Source: Planctomycetaceae bacterium | GTDB taxonomy: Bacteria; Planctomycetota; Planctomycetia; Planctomycetales; Planctomycetaceae | Length of the DNA: 64,000 nt | Assembly: GCA_020638955.1 (NCBI GenBank) | Contig: JACKHO010000003.1 | Coordinates: 372,001 to 436,000 of the forward strand | Reading direction: 5' to 3' | Shown here: one piece after another, positions 1 through 8,803 of the stretch | Layout of the letters: each line of letters opens with the position of its first letter | Position numbering within the stretch: the first letter of the stretch is position 1 | Translations under genes and position numbers: made by a program | Notes under the pieces: generated by a model | Databases searched by the model: none | What the model saw: the letters and a program-made list of their open reading frames with translations, nothing else | Told to the model about the DNA's origin: nothing

Positions 1-2085
1 GATGGCGTCGGAGTTTCCAATTTCACCGCCAAGAATGGCACGTCCGGCACCACTGTTGATGGTCAAATTGTGGGGGCCATTAATTGTGCCGGTAAACTGC
101 GTGTAGTTGGTTGATGTGTTGCCGGACATGATCGACACGTTGCCACTGAGGGTTACGGGACCAATGAACTGGATATTGACATTCGACGTCACATCGCCAG
201 CCAGGTCAATGCCGTTCGCTCGCACAACAACCTTGTTAGCAGAAACTCCGTTCAGCGACACCTGGTTAGTCGTGCTGGCACCAGACGAGTCGATTTGGAA
301 CGAACCGGCTCCTACGACATCGCCCAGGAAGCTCACCTGGTTGGCAGCACCGCCGTTGCCACGGACGAGGATGTTGTATCCGTTTGCGGCGACACCACCA
401 TCGACGATCAGGTCTTGACCAGGAGCGACTTTGAACAGGACGTTCCCCGTCAGGTCAATATTCCCGGTCAGGCTGATGCCGCCGGTCTGCGAGAAGACAC
501 CACCGTTCAGTTGAATGTCATCTGCGGTCAGCGAGACATCTCCCTGTGCAGTGACCGCACCAGGAGAGTTAAATCGCAGAGACCCGGCATTCGCGGTCAG
601 GCTTGCAAAGCCACTTCCAACACCACCTGTGAAATCAACAATTGAACCTGGTGCACTCACGGAGGTGTGGTTTAATCCCCATGGGGCTGCGGCCGTTGGT
701 GAACCGAAGTTCCCCACGACAGTCAGGGTACCACCAGCGTTGAGCTTCTCAATCATGACATCGCCAGTGCCAATTGCCGAGCCGAGGCTGGTGAACTGCA
801 ACGTGTTGTTGGCACGCAGCGTCAATGTTCCCATGCCCTGCTGAATGGAATCGCCCAGAATGAGTGTTTGACCAATCAGAGTGAGCGGCGCACCAACGTT
901 GACGCTACCAGTCACAAGATTGTTGTCACCATCGGAACTGATGAGCAGTTGATTCGTCAGTCCGGAACCAACCGTCACCGAAGCGAAACCAGGTGTAATG
1001 AATTGCAGATCCGCCGCATTGACATTCTGATCACCAGCCGTGTTGCGGCGAATGGTCAGATTGCCGTCACCGGAAATGGTTCCTTGTGGGATGAAATCAT
1101 TCGCATTGAATGTCGCGTCGCCACCATTCACGGTGACGTTTTGCGTCCGCACAATATTTCCGGAGGCAGTCAATCCGTTCAGCGGTGTGGTATTGCCGAT
1201 GTCACCATCCAACTGAACCAGACCACCGGAAACCATGAGGCCGTGTGCACCGTTGATTGTGCTGGTGGCAATCACGGTTCCAGTACCGGCATTAACGTCG
1301 GAATTGCCAGCCAGCGTCACTTCCCCATCCAGTCGAATGGCCTGATTGACCGTCGAGATTTGTCCGCCAAGAGTAATGTTCTCACTTCGCAGCAGAAGTG
1401 CCCGACCTGCATTCAGGATGGGACCAGCAATATTAATTGTGTCGTTGCCTTCACCAACATCATTTCGAACGTCGAGACCTTCCGGACCGCCGTCCCGCAG
1501 ACTGTGAACGGTGAGCGTGTCGTTACCGAGGTTCAGGTTCACAATAATGTTGTTAAACAGACCGACTGCTGTTGGATCGAACTCAATAATGTTCGGATCG
1601 GCATTCAGATCGTTTCCAACCAGTCCACCCAACGGATTCAGAGGAATAATGTCCTCCAGAATGTAGTGGCCGGTCATGGCGTCGAACGTAATGTGCAGGT
1701 CGTTGTGAACCGTTCCGTTGGCACCAATAATCAGACTTCCGCCAGCTGTCAGATTGACGTTGGCTGGTGTCGTGGTGTCGAGCGGTACTTCGTCATCAGT
1801 GACATCAATGGTGTCGGTGCCGTCGCTGAAGCCACCGGCAGAAGCCGTGATGGTCACCGTCTGCGTGCCGTCCAGAACGGCGTCATCGACTCCGGTCACT
1901 GTGAAGTTCGCCGATGCCTGACCATCGAGAATGGTGACGGTCATCGGAACCGAGGCCTCGCCAGTGTCGTTACTGGCTAGATTGACAATGAGGTTACCGA
2001 CCGTCGAACCACTACGGGTCACGGTGGCACTGCTGCTGCCACCGTTTTCGCTCATGGAGGCGAGGTTGATGGACACCGTCAGCAG
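1..2085 (-). CDS. giant surface protein, C-terminal continuation (Calx-beta and repeat region), cut by the left edge
   Basis: This minus-strand frame has no start of its own and appears open from about 2085 to position 1. I checked both ends, and they are in the same frame. It opens with a textbook Calx-beta domain: LTVSINLASMSENGG, then VDDAVLDGTQTVTITAS, closing near 1790. After that come Asn/Gly/Thr-rich filamentous repeats such as LTLRANNTLQFTS and VSLTADDIQLNGG, resembling autotransporter-type beta-helix strands. It is the natural continuation of the gene that starts at 5788, shifted by one base. Either the gene is disrupted in this strain or the base is a sequencing or assembly error. 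The true C-terminus lies outside the window. Confidence 0.75.
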   Translation of the reverse strand, partial: MLTVSINLASMSENGGSSSATVTRSGSTVGNLIVNLASNDTGEASVPMTVTILDGQASANFTVTGVDDAVLDGTQTVTITASAGGFSDGTDTIDVTDDEVPLDTTTPANVNLTAGGSLIIGANGTVHNDLHITFDAMTGHYILEDIIPLNPLGGLVGNDLNADPNIIEFDPTAVGLFNNIIVNLNLGNDTLTVHSLRDGGPEGLDVRNDVGEGNDTINIAGPILNAGRALLLRSENITLGGQISTVNQAIRLDGEVTLAGNSDVNAGTGTVIATSTINGAHGLMVSGGLVQLDGDIGNTTPLNGLTASGNIVRTQNVTVNGGDATFNANDFIPQGTISGDGNLTIRRNTAGDQNVNAADLQFITPGFASVTVGSGLTNQLLISSDGDNNLVTGSVNVGAPLTLIGQTLILGDSIQQGMGTLTLRANNTLQFTSLGSAIGTGDVMIEKLNAGGTLTVVGNFGSPTAAAPWGLNHTSVSAPGSIVDFTGGVGSGFASLTANAGSLRFNSPGAVTAQGDVSLTADDIQLNGGVFSQTGGISLTGNIDLTGNVLFKVAPGQDLIVDGGVAANGYNILVRGNGGAANQVSFLGDVVGAGSFQIDSSGASTTNQVSLNGVSANKVVVRANGIDLAGDVTSNVNIQFIGPVTLSGNVSIMSGNTSTNYTQFTGTINGPHNLTINSGAGRAILGGEIGNSDAI

Positions 2086-5000
2086 TATTCAGCACAGCCG
2101 CTGCAAAGCCGAAGTCGAGCGTGTTGTTGACATCACCACCCGGCTCCGTGCCGTAGTCGAGCGTGATGGCTTGTGAAGCCACATCAAAGCCAGCGACAAT
2201 ACTACCGTTGTTGTCGTTGTCCGCATTGTTGTCCGGATCGACAGCACCAGCGATTGGGACCTGAGTGGCAATGGCACCGCTGCGGAGCACTTCGACGATG
2301 TAATCGCCAGGTGCCAGGTTCGTGAACTCGTAACGACCGTCCTGACCAGCAATGTTTGAGGTAGTGGTTGAGGCGAGGAAAGCACCATCGGCTACCGTCA
2401 GTACACCGTCACCATTGTCGTGATAAATGCGGACAGTAATGCCGTTAACGGCCGTGTCAGTACCGAGGTCATAAACGGAGTTTGCACCAGTCTCAGACCA
2501 GACAGTACCACCCAGCGTGAGTGAGGCAACATTCGTGACGGTAGGATCGGCGGCTCCGCCAACGGCGGGGTCGTCTGTCGAAATCGGGGCGAGGGCGTCG
2601 GCGGTCAGTGTTCCTTGAGCCGAGAGGCTATTCGGAAGGCCGAAGCCTGTGCCAACAGTTGCCTGGAAGCGAGCTTGCACCGACGAGAATGCAGGCAGTG
2701 TTCCAATATTAATAGCTCCTGTTCCCGTTCCACCGCCAGGAGCGGGGACGGCCACACTGAGCGACTCAACAAGTCCGCTGGAGGTGCCAGCAGTGGCCAC
2801 GATGTCGGCTGTTGGATTGTACCGGGTACCCAGAGCCAGGGACGAACCCATGAGGCCGTCAGCGGTGTGAGACACGCCGAGGACGTGACCGAATTCGTGC
2901 ATAACGACGGTCAACAGGTCTACGCCGTGGACAGTCGAACTGCCATCAAACTCGGCGTCATCACCGATTGTGGAATCGATGAACCAGCCGAAGTCGGCTC
3001 CGTTATCATCAATGCGGATGTGGTTGCCAATGGTCACGCCGAGCAGACCGCTTCCGAGTGAGGCAGCCTGAATGTCAACGCCCTGCAACGTGGCAGTTTG
3101 CTCGGCGGAGAGGCCAGCAGCCGTCCAGCGGGCAATCGCTTCCGCAACTGCGGCATCCAACTCGGACTGAGTTAGACCTTCTCCGGCAGGGGCGAAGGGG
3201 CCAATGTCGACTGGGTCCTGAACGGGTGGGGCGACGACGAGCGGACTAGGCATGGTCGTGGCGGTGGGAGCAACTGGCGCACCAACACCAAAGGTTCCTA
3301 CAATGAAGCCGGGTGACTCCGATGCTGGGTTCTGTGCAGCAAGGAACGCGTCCGCTGCGGCGGCGTTTCCACCACCGAACGGTGCTGCCAAATTCACGAC
3401 GGAGGAGTTCAGTTGCTGAAGTTCAATACCGCTACCACCTGAGCCTGTTGCGTCGGACTCGAACGTATTGCCGGTGATTTGAGCATTCACCCGGGCATTG
3501 TTCGTCGCGTTAATTCGGAGTCCGGAGACGAAGAAGAAAACGTTGTCTGGGAGTGTGACCGTGTTATTCGTAATCGTCAGGCTCAGGTCGGGAGCTGTCC
3601 CTGTTGGGCCGGTCTCCGAAGCGATGACATCGATACCAATCGATCCTTCAGATCGAACGTCGACAATGTTGTTCGAGATGAGTGCCCGAGTCGTGCCGTT
3701 AGCAGGGCCGCCGCTGCCGAGGTCGTCGTGGTTCAACAACAGCAGTTGAACGCCGTCGGCGTTGTTGTTGGTAATGGTAGCCTGCAGCAGGCCACTGCTG
3801 TCGTTTTTCACGATGAGGGCAGCAGGTGCAAACGGGAACACATTCGGCGTGTCGTCCGTGAAGTAACTGTTAGTAACAGTGATATTTCCCGAACCCGCGT
3901 TGTCGGCGTTCATGATAATCATGGCATCACCGGCACCGGTTTCCAGGATGCGGGTGTTTTCCACAGTGAGCTGAATATCAGAACTGGTTCCGTCAGAAAT
4001 GACGTGAATGGCGTTGAGCTTTATGTCATCAAAAATCGACTTGGTTCCCGCACCGGCGGTTCCAGTGATTTTGACCACCATACTGGCCGTACCATGTGCC
4101 TGCAGCAGAATAGCCTGTGCGCCAAAGGCGCTGGTCTTTGTGTCCTGAAATGTCGTGTCGTCAATGGTCAGGTCGACGGTGCCCGAGGCGTTGACAACGT
4201 CGATACCAGACTCGTGGAAAGAGTCGAACACGCTGCGGCGAATAAAGTTATCGCCCCGAACTTCTGTGAAGTGAATTCCGTTCTCTTCGTTGTCATTGCC
4301 TGGGTTCAGCATGAGGCTGTCATCCATGACAAAGTTTGTCACGCTGGCTGCTCGAACCCCATGCGTTCCCGTTTCCGCGATGGTGACGTTCCTCAACGTC
4401 AGATTCGTGACGTTGTTCGCATCAATGCCGTCATCCCCGATATTGGCAGTGAGAGTTGGTGCGTCTGCCACTGTCGTCGCAGGATTACCAATGGTCATGT
4501 TCTGGAGGGTAATGTTATTCGAATTGGTGATGACCACACCATCGCCGGTCATGTTTTGAATGACACCGCCGGAGTCATTTCCCCCCTGAGTTGCCGTGGA
4601 GTTGTCGCCCGTGACCGCGAAACTCGTCGCGTTCACTGCGTTAAGCACAATTCCGTTTGTGCCGCCGTTCGCATTGACTGAATTGAACGAAAAGGTTCCG
4701 GTACCGTTATTCAGGTTAATGGCTGTGGCGTTGGTGGCGTTCACCAGCATGTTCGTGATGTTCGCGGAACCGAAGTTCGTACCGGCCAGTGCCGTTCCGC
4801 CGGTTGACGTCAGGTTCAGGCCCCGCACGTTGTTGTTGGCGGCGAGTGTGACGTTATTGCCACTGGCGCTAGTGAGAATGGGGGCCAAGGCACTATTGCC
4901 AACGGTCAGGTCAAAGAGTGTGAAGGAGTATCCGTCCCCGATCAGCTGCTGGTTGTTCTCCAGTTCGAATCCACCCGTGTAGTTGGTGCCGGTTTCGTAG

Positions 5001-5788
5001 ACGAAAATGGTGTCTCCTGCGGCATCAACATCAGCTGCACCACCTGCGCCGTTGAGCGGTGCGAGGCTGTTAAAGGGGTTGTTGAACGAGCCATCACCTC
5101 CGCCGGGCGCCGAGTTATCCACAAACCAGACCATGCTGGTGACGTTAAACGTCACCTGCCCGGTGCTGACGAGACCGTCGGAGTCGAGTACGTTGTAGCG
5201 GAAAATGTCGGATCCGTTGGTCCCGGTAGCTGGCGTGTAGGTAAAACTACCGTCAGCGTTTACTGCCAACACGCCGTTAGCGGCCGTTCCCCCGATGTCA
5301 GTGACGCCAGTAACCGTAAATGCTCCTCCGGCGTCGATGTCAATATCATTCGCCAACAAGCCGCTGGCTGCGTTCAACGTCCGCGGCGTGTTACCAATGA
5401 CGTTGTAGGAATCGGAAAAGGCAGCCACGCCGATCTTTGTTGAACCCGGAACGAAGTTCGAATTGGGATCGAGCGGGTTGGACAACGACACCGTCGTAGC
5501 GTTCATATTGCCCGTGTTGCTGATGGTGGCGAGGTATGTAATTCCGTCACCAGCCTGAACAGTTCCAGCAATCTGGTCGTCCAGGGAGGCACCAAGAACT
5601 GCCGCCAGCAAGGTGCGGTCTTCCAGCGATTCCGACTGGGCCTGGTGCCACGCACCAGAGAGTCGCTGCCGACGACGTTGGGCCACCAGGCTGAGGCGAC
5701 GCTGGCGTCCTTTCAGCAGGCTGGCCAACCAGACTGAGAATGACTTGCCAAGACGGGAAAAAGCTCCGAAGGGACCAAACGTTCGCAT
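2012..5788 (-). CDS. giant surface protein, N-terminal part (beta-helix, metzincin site, SdrD-B-like), frameshifted
   Basis: Very large predicted secreted surface protein. The N-terminus is Arg-rich (residues 1-50) and is followed by SLEDRTLLA at about 53-61, a LEPR-XLL-like motif typical of large exported planctomycete proteins. Next come a cadherin-like/VCBS-type domain (about 125-215), a long Asn/Gly/Thr-rich stretch with parallel beta-helix character (about 225-850), and a zinc-binding HEFGHVLGVSH (about 960-970) that fits the metzincin HExxHxxGxxH motif. An SdrD-B/Cna-B-like domain follows (about 1120-1215). The frame then goes out of register near 2085 and stops at 2012 after about 25 nonsense residues. 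The correct frame continues to the left edge (see the next entry). Likely roles are adhesion, matrix formation or surface proteolysis; this is inference from domain content. The start is the ATG at 5788. Codon use looks coding throughout. Confidence 0.85.
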   Translation of the reverse strand: MRTFGPFGAFSRLGKSFSVWLASLLKGRQRRLSLVAQRRRQRLSGAWHQAQSESLEDRTLLAAVLGASLDDQIAGTVQAGDGITYLATISNTGNMNATTVSLSNPLDPNSNFVPGSTKIGVAAFSDSYNVIGNTPRTLNAASGLLANDIDIDAGGAFTVTGVTDIGGTAANGVLAVNADGSFTYTPATGTNGSDIFRYNVLDSDGLVSTGQVTFNVTSMVWFVDNSAPGGGDGSFNNPFNSLAPLNGAGGAADVDAAGDTIFVYETGTNYTGGFELENNQQLIGDGYSFTLFDLTVGNSALAPILTSASGNNVTLAANNNVRGLNLTSTGGTALAGTNFGSANITNMLVNATNATAINLNNGTGTFSFNSVNANGGTNGIVLNAVNATSFAVTGDNSTATQGGNDSGGVIQNMTGDGVVITNSNNITLQNMTIGNPATTVADAPTLTANIGDDGIDANNVTNLTLRNVTIAETGTHGVRAASVTNFVMDDSLMLNPGNDNEENGIHFTEVRGDNFIRRSVFDSFHESGIDVVNASGTVDLTIDDTTFQDTKTSAFGAQAILLQAHGTASMVVKITGTAGAGTKSIFDDIKLNAIHVISDGTSSDIQLTVENTRILETGAGDAMIIMNADNAGSGNITVTNSYFTDDTPNVFPFAPAALIVKNDSSGLLQATITNNNADGVQLLLLNHDDLGSGGPANGTTRALISNNIVDVRSEGSIGIDVIASETGPTGTAPDLSLTITNNTVTLPDNVFFFVSGLRINATNNARVNAQITGNTFESDATGSGGSGIELQQLNSSVVNLAAPFGGGNAAAADAFLAAQNPASESPGFIVGTFGVGAPVAPTATTMPSPLVVAPPVQDPVDIGPFAPAGEGLTQSELDAAVAEAIARWTAAGLSAEQTATLQGVDIQAASLGSGLLGVTIGNHIRIDDNGADFGWFIDSTIGDDAEFDGSSTVHGVDLLTVVMHEFGHVLGVSHTADGLMGSSLALGTRYNPTADIVATAGTSSGLVESLSVAVPAPGGGTGTGAINIGTLPAFSSVQARFQATVGTGFGLPNSLSAQGTLTADALAPISTDDPAVGGAADPTVTNVASLTLGGTVWSETGANSVYDLGTDTAVNGITVRIYHDNGDGVLTVADGAFLASTTTSNIAGQDGRYEFTNLAPGDYIVEVLRSGAIATQVPIAGAVDPDNNADNDNNGSIVAGFDVASQAITLDYGTEPGGDVNNTLDFGFAAAVLNTADGVHQPRLHERKRWQQQCHRDP

Positions 5789-6069
5789 GACAACTCCGAG
5801 AATTCTCTAGTGGGGCCCGTGTTCAACGAGGCAGGAAACGAGGTAAGTCAGTGGGGTAGGAAAGTTCAATGTGGCCGCACAAACCCCATGTTTACAAAAT
5901 GCAACCTACACAACCTAGTCTTACTCGGCATCCCAATCAACAAGACTATGTGCAAATGTCAAACATTTCACAGAAGTAAAGGGTTCGCCAATTGCCGCAA
6001 TCCCATGCGGAATACTCAATATTGCCGCTACGATTAGTGGAATCCACAAAGTCGTTTCAGGCAGTTCGC
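5789..6069. other. intergenic gap, no gene seen
   Basis: This gap separates the giant surface-protein gene from the tail-collar cluster, both on the minus strand. It should hold the promoter of the giant gene, but I see no convincing -35/-10 pair. The short open frames here have no recognisable product. The 5889-6060 stretch is AT-richer than its surroundings. Confidence 0.5.
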
Positions 6070-6104
6070 AAAAAAAAGCCGCCAGGCGACGAACGCCTGA
6101 CGGC
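6070..6104 (-). terminator. intrinsic terminator of the tail-collar cluster
   Basis: An 11-bp stem with one mismatch has arms at 6078-6088 and 6094-6104 and a 5-nt loop. In the minus-strand direction it is followed by eight T (the A run at 6070-6077). It lies 19 bp past the stop of the last tail-collar gene, so it most likely ends that transcript. Confidence 0.85.
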
Positions 6105-6122
6105 CACAGTGCACACCATTGT

Positions 6123-6647
6123 TTAGCCGCGGGATGGATACAAACCAACCAGCGCGATGATGAAATTCAATGACAGATAGGGCATCATGTTGTTGTGCGC
6201 CACGTTTCCTCCTGAATTTGGCAGCGCAGCCAAGTCGGAATTCGCGGGAGCGGTGTTTGCCGCATAAAGTAACGTCGCCGCCACACCGCCGCCCCCCAAA
6301 TAATTTCCAGTGGGGTCATCGTCCGCTCCAGGTTGGAGAGAAACTGTTGCCGTATGCTTGTGTCCGGGCATTTGGGCGACCGTCAGAGTGACATTCTCCG
6401 CCCCCCCCTTCTCCCCCAACCGGCGATCAGTTAAGCCTGGGCCTCTGCCAGAATGGATGGGGGCACTCCCCTGCAAATCGGGCAACTTAAAGTTCGTTCG
6501 ACCATCGCCACCATAGGTGGTGCCGAGGAGCGAAAAGAGGGCTGTGTTTTGGGCAATTGGTAGTGTTTGTCCATCGCAGAATGACCATCCCCGCGGGGCA
6601 AAATTGCCAGCGAAAATTCTGATTTCAGCAATAAAAGGGTCAGACAT
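6123..6647 (-). CDS. tail-collar (microcystin-dependent protein-like) protein 1
   Basis: A 174-residue protein of the phage tail-collar/microcystin-dependent-protein (MdpB) family. The diagnostic N-terminal pattern is clear: IFAGNFAPRGWSFCDGQ, then LFSLLGTTYGGDGRTNFKLPDLQG (shown in two parts here), then the GLTDRRLGEKGGAENVTL linker and HKH in the middle. The C-terminus has NMMPYLSLNFIIALVGLYPS, the usual family ending. No signal peptide is seen. It is the last gene of the cluster, 36 bp after its paralogue, with a Shine-Dalgarno AAGGA about 9 nt before the ATG. In phages the collar fold trimerises at fibre tips. The role of chromosomal stand-alone copies is not established; adhesion or a surface fibre is inference. 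Confidence 0.85.
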   Translation of the reverse strand: MSDPFIAEIRIFAGNFAPRGWSFCDGQTLPIAQNTALFSLLGTTYGGDGRTNFKLPDLQGSAPIHSGRGPGLTDRRLGEKGGAENVTLTVAQMPGHKHTATVSLQPGADDDPTGNYLGGGGVAATLLYAANTAPANSDLAALPNSGGNVAHNNMMPYLSLNFIIALVGLYPSRG

Positions 6648-6683
6648 ATTTGCTGTCCTTATGGTTGGTGTTGGAATGAGAGA

Positions 6684-7208
6684 CTACGTCCGTGACGGGT
6701 AAACGCCAAACAGCGCGATAATGAAATAAATACACAGAAACGGCTGCATGTTCGTGTGCGACTGACTTCCCCCCATGTCGGAAATCGTCGCGGGAGCGAG
6801 CGTCTTCAGCGACGAGGGATTCGGAGAGGCCAAATACATTCCTCCGGCGACCTGAGCGGGACGCCCATTGGCAACCTCCGGTTCCGTTGCAACTCCCGTG
6901 AAACCTTGAGCCGGGTGGGTGTGGTTGGGGATTTGGTTAACTGTAAGTGTAACGTTCTCGATACCAGCTTTTTCTCCTTCCCTAACCTGACTTAGCCCGG
7001 GACCGGTTCCCATATGTACGGGAACGCGACCTCGCAGGTCGGGCAGAGCGAAAGTCGTGCGACCATCACCGCCGTAAACGGTGCCAAGCAAAGAGAACAG
7101 AGCGTCGTTTGATGAGATGGCCAGCAATTGTCCGTCACAAAACGCCCAGCCTCGAGGAGCAAAATTTCCGGCGAACATGCGAATTTCGCCAACATATGGT
7201 TCAGACAT
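6684..7208 (-). CDS. tail-collar (microcystin-dependent protein-like) protein 2
   Basis: A 174-residue paralogue of the flanking genes. It shares MFAGNFAPRGWAFCDGQ at the N-terminus, the YGGDGRTTFALPDLRG block, GPGLSQVREGEKAG, a His pair in IPNHTHP, and the ending NMQPFLCIYFIIALFGVYPS. It differs most in the middle (about 95-150), the part that varies in this family and in fibre tips probably contacts the target. The ATG at 7208 is preceded by GAGG at good spacing. The gene is the middle of three tandem copies that clearly arose by duplication and diverged. Confidence 0.85.
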   Translation of the reverse strand: MSEPYVGEIRMFAGNFAPRGWAFCDGQLLAISSNDALFSLLGTVYGGDGRTTFALPDLRGRVPVHMGTGPGLSQVREGEKAGIENVTLTVNQIPNHTHPAQGFTGVATEPEVANGRPAQVAGGMYLASPNPSSLKTLAPATISDMGGSQSHTNMQPFLCIYFIIALFGVYPSRT

Positions 7209-7246
7209 GGATTAACCTCGTTCGTGCAAAATGTCTTCGAGATGAA

Positions 7247-7750
7247 CTAATTACGTGACGGGAAAAGTCCCTGCAGTGCAATACAGAACGCGAGTCCCAG
7301 AAAGGGCTGACGATTCTCGTGCGCCTGACTGCCACCAACATTGTTAATGGTTGCCCCGTTGAGAGAGACTGCAGTTCCATCGGTGCGGTAAGCGGCTACG
7401 CTCGCCTTGCCTAGAAACCCCTGACCGACGGCATTTCTGGCTGTGGCTGCGTCCGTCGTGCCTTTAAACGGATGGGTATGCTGCGGCATTTCCGGAACAG
7501 ACAAGGTGTGCGTTTCCTGACCACCTTTCTCGCCGAGTGGATGTCCCGCACTCTTATGGATTGGGACACGGCTTCTCAAATCGGGAAGCGCGAAGTTGGT
7601 TCGTCCGTCACCACCATATGTGGTGCCGAGCAGCGAGTAGAGAGACTGATTTTGATTAATGGGCAGAATCTGGCCGTCGCAAAATGCCCAGCCGCGCGGG
7701 GCAAAGTTGAATCCGACGATTTTAATTTCCGCCAGGAAAGGTTCAGACAT
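7247..7750 (-). CDS. tail-collar (microcystin-dependent protein-like) protein 3
   Basis: A 167-residue member of the same family: IVGFNFAPRGWAFCDGQ, YGGDGRTNFALPDLRS, LGEKGGQETHTL, MPQHTHPF and a C-terminal RQPFLGLAFCIALQGLFPS. The frame extends upstream to a TTG at 7768. The ATG at 7750 is chosen because a perfect AGGAGG (7759-7764) sits 8 nt before it, inside that extension. The variable central segment is shorter than in its two paralogues. It is the first of the three collar genes, 46 bp after the exported DUF6916-like gene. Confidence 0.85.
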   Translation of the reverse strand: MSEPFLAEIKIVGFNFAPRGWAFCDGQILPINQNQSLYSLLGTTYGGDGRTNFALPDLRSRVPIHKSAGHPLGEKGGQETHTLSVPEMPQHTHPFKGTTDAATARNAVGQGFLGKASVAAYRTDGTAVSLNGATINNVGGSQAHENRQPFLGLAFCIALQGLFPSRN

Positions 7751-7796
7751 GAATTGTTCCTCCTGCAAGTGGAGTTAATTGATTGAGAAAATGGGC

Positions 7797-8198
7797 CTAC
7801 GCGAATACAGCTTCGAACTCGACAGAGCCGCTGCTTTCATGTCCCACTCGATGCAGGAAGAGCGACACGGTTCCCAGTTCAGGGTGTGACAGTTCGAACT
7901 GGCCATTCCGAGGAAGGGAGTTCGTAGTCGTAAACAACAACGAAAACGGCGCGCGAAGCGAGGCGGGATGGTCGCTGCTACGCTGAGAACGCTGAACTTC
8001 AGCAAGTGACAATTCGCCAATTGAAGAGCCCTGTCGCGCGGCAAAGGTCGCACCAACCAGCTTTTCGTAGCCTTTTATTTCCGCTTCGCTTTGAATGGCC
8101 GCGGCAATTGCCGCACCATCTGACACAACAGCAGCACCCGCCACACCAGCGGCAGCCGCCAGTGCACCACGACGGGAAATCAACATGGGGTCTTTCAC
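7797..8198 (-). CDS. DUF6916-like protein with export-type N-terminus
   Basis: A 133-residue protein. The N-terminus ISRRGALAAAAGVAGAA has a twin-arginine pair before an Ala-rich hydrophobic stretch, resembling a Tat signal, although the motif is weak. The rest has LRAPFSLLFTT, GQFELSHPELGTVSLFLHRV and a closing VEFEAVFA. It matches the small protein encoded at 8804-9118 in the core block (FELxHPExGxxSLF versus YELKHPEMGELSLF). I recall this as the DUF6916 family; the name should be checked. The GTG start at 8198 is supported by GAGGAG 6-7 nt upstream; the alternative is the ATG at 8186. Its function is unknown. The position suggests a partner of the collar proteins, with this copy exported and the other cytoplasmic. 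Confidence 0.75.
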   Translation of the reverse strand: MKDPMLISRRGALAAAAGVAGAAVVSDGAAIAAAIQSEAEIKGYEKLVGATFAARQGSSIGELSLAEVQRSQRSSDHPASLRAPFSLLFTTTNSLPRNGQFELSHPELGTVSLFLHRVGHESSGSVEFEAVFA

Positions 8199-8284
8199 TG
8201 ATCGCTCCTCATTGAAGTTAAACAGAAAGGGACAGTTGCAAAACTAACAGAGTGCTCGTTCTGCAGAGACGTTCTCATTTATTT

Positions 8285-8785
8285 TCAGTTGTCGCTGGCC
8301 GCGTTGGGGGGATCCCAGCGCATCAAGTGGTAAATTCCGGTGTCGTCGACCTTCTTGAAGCCGAGTCGCTTGTACAATCGCTGGGCAGGGTTGTTCCCCT
8401 CGACATGGATGGTGACCGGTTTCCCAGCCGAGGCTGCCTCGTCCAAAATGGACTGCATAATTTGCCCGCCAATTCCTTGACCGCGATGCGTCGGCAGAAT
8501 GGCAATGTCGATAATGCGGAATTGATCATCCCACCGGTCAAGATACAGCCGCCCAATTGCCTGACCATCCAACTCGATGACGTCAAACGCGGCTGACGTG
8601 AACTCTTTCATGTAATGGGAATGCTGCGCCTCGAACTGCATTTTCAAGAACGCCACTTTGTCCTCAGCAGACCACGGAACCGGGCGCAGCTCTTCTTCAC
8701 GTGTGCTGGCATAAAGCGTGAACAGGAATTGACGATCTGAGTCTTGAATGGGTCGATAATCGATTCTTTCCAGCACAGCAGCCAT
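8285..8785 (-). CDS. GNAT-family N-acetyltransferase
   Basis: A 166-residue GNAT acetyltransferase that uses acetyl-CoA to acetylate an amine. Motif A is clear: DIAILPTHRGQGIGGQIMQ, with the R/QxxGxG/A-type loop RGQGIG binding CoA (about residues 105-118). It is followed by NNPAQRLYKRLGF, the usual C-terminal motif B. The ATG at 8785 has AAGGA about 8 nt upstream; a TTG directly before it would add one residue. It lies between two DUF6916-like genes and the collar genes on the same strand, with gaps of 18 and 86 bp. The substrate may therefore be one of those proteins; this is inference. Confidence 0.85.
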   Translation of the reverse strand: MAAVLERIDYRPIQDSDRQFLFTLYASTREEELRPVPWSAEDKVAFLKMQFEAQHSHYMKEFTSAAFDVIELDGQAIGRLYLDRWDDQFRIIDIAILPTHRGQGIGGQIMQSILDEAASAGKPVTIHVEGNNPAQRLYKRLGFKKVDDTGIYHLMRWDPPNAASDN

Positions 8786-8803
8786 CAACTCAGTCCTTCT
8801 TAA

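Noticed and set aside
868..1980. 370-codon open frame on the plus strand
   Set aside because: It is antisense to the continuing surface-protein frame, has no recognisable domain, and mirrors the repeat composition of the other strand.
3479..4681. 400-codon open frame on the plus strand
   Set aside because: It is a shadow of the beta-helix region of the giant gene; composition and lack of any motif argue against a gene.
6123..7750. Prophage tail region
   Set aside because: Collar proteins alone are present. No capsid, terminase, baseplate, lysis or integrase genes are near, and the flanks are ordinary host genes.
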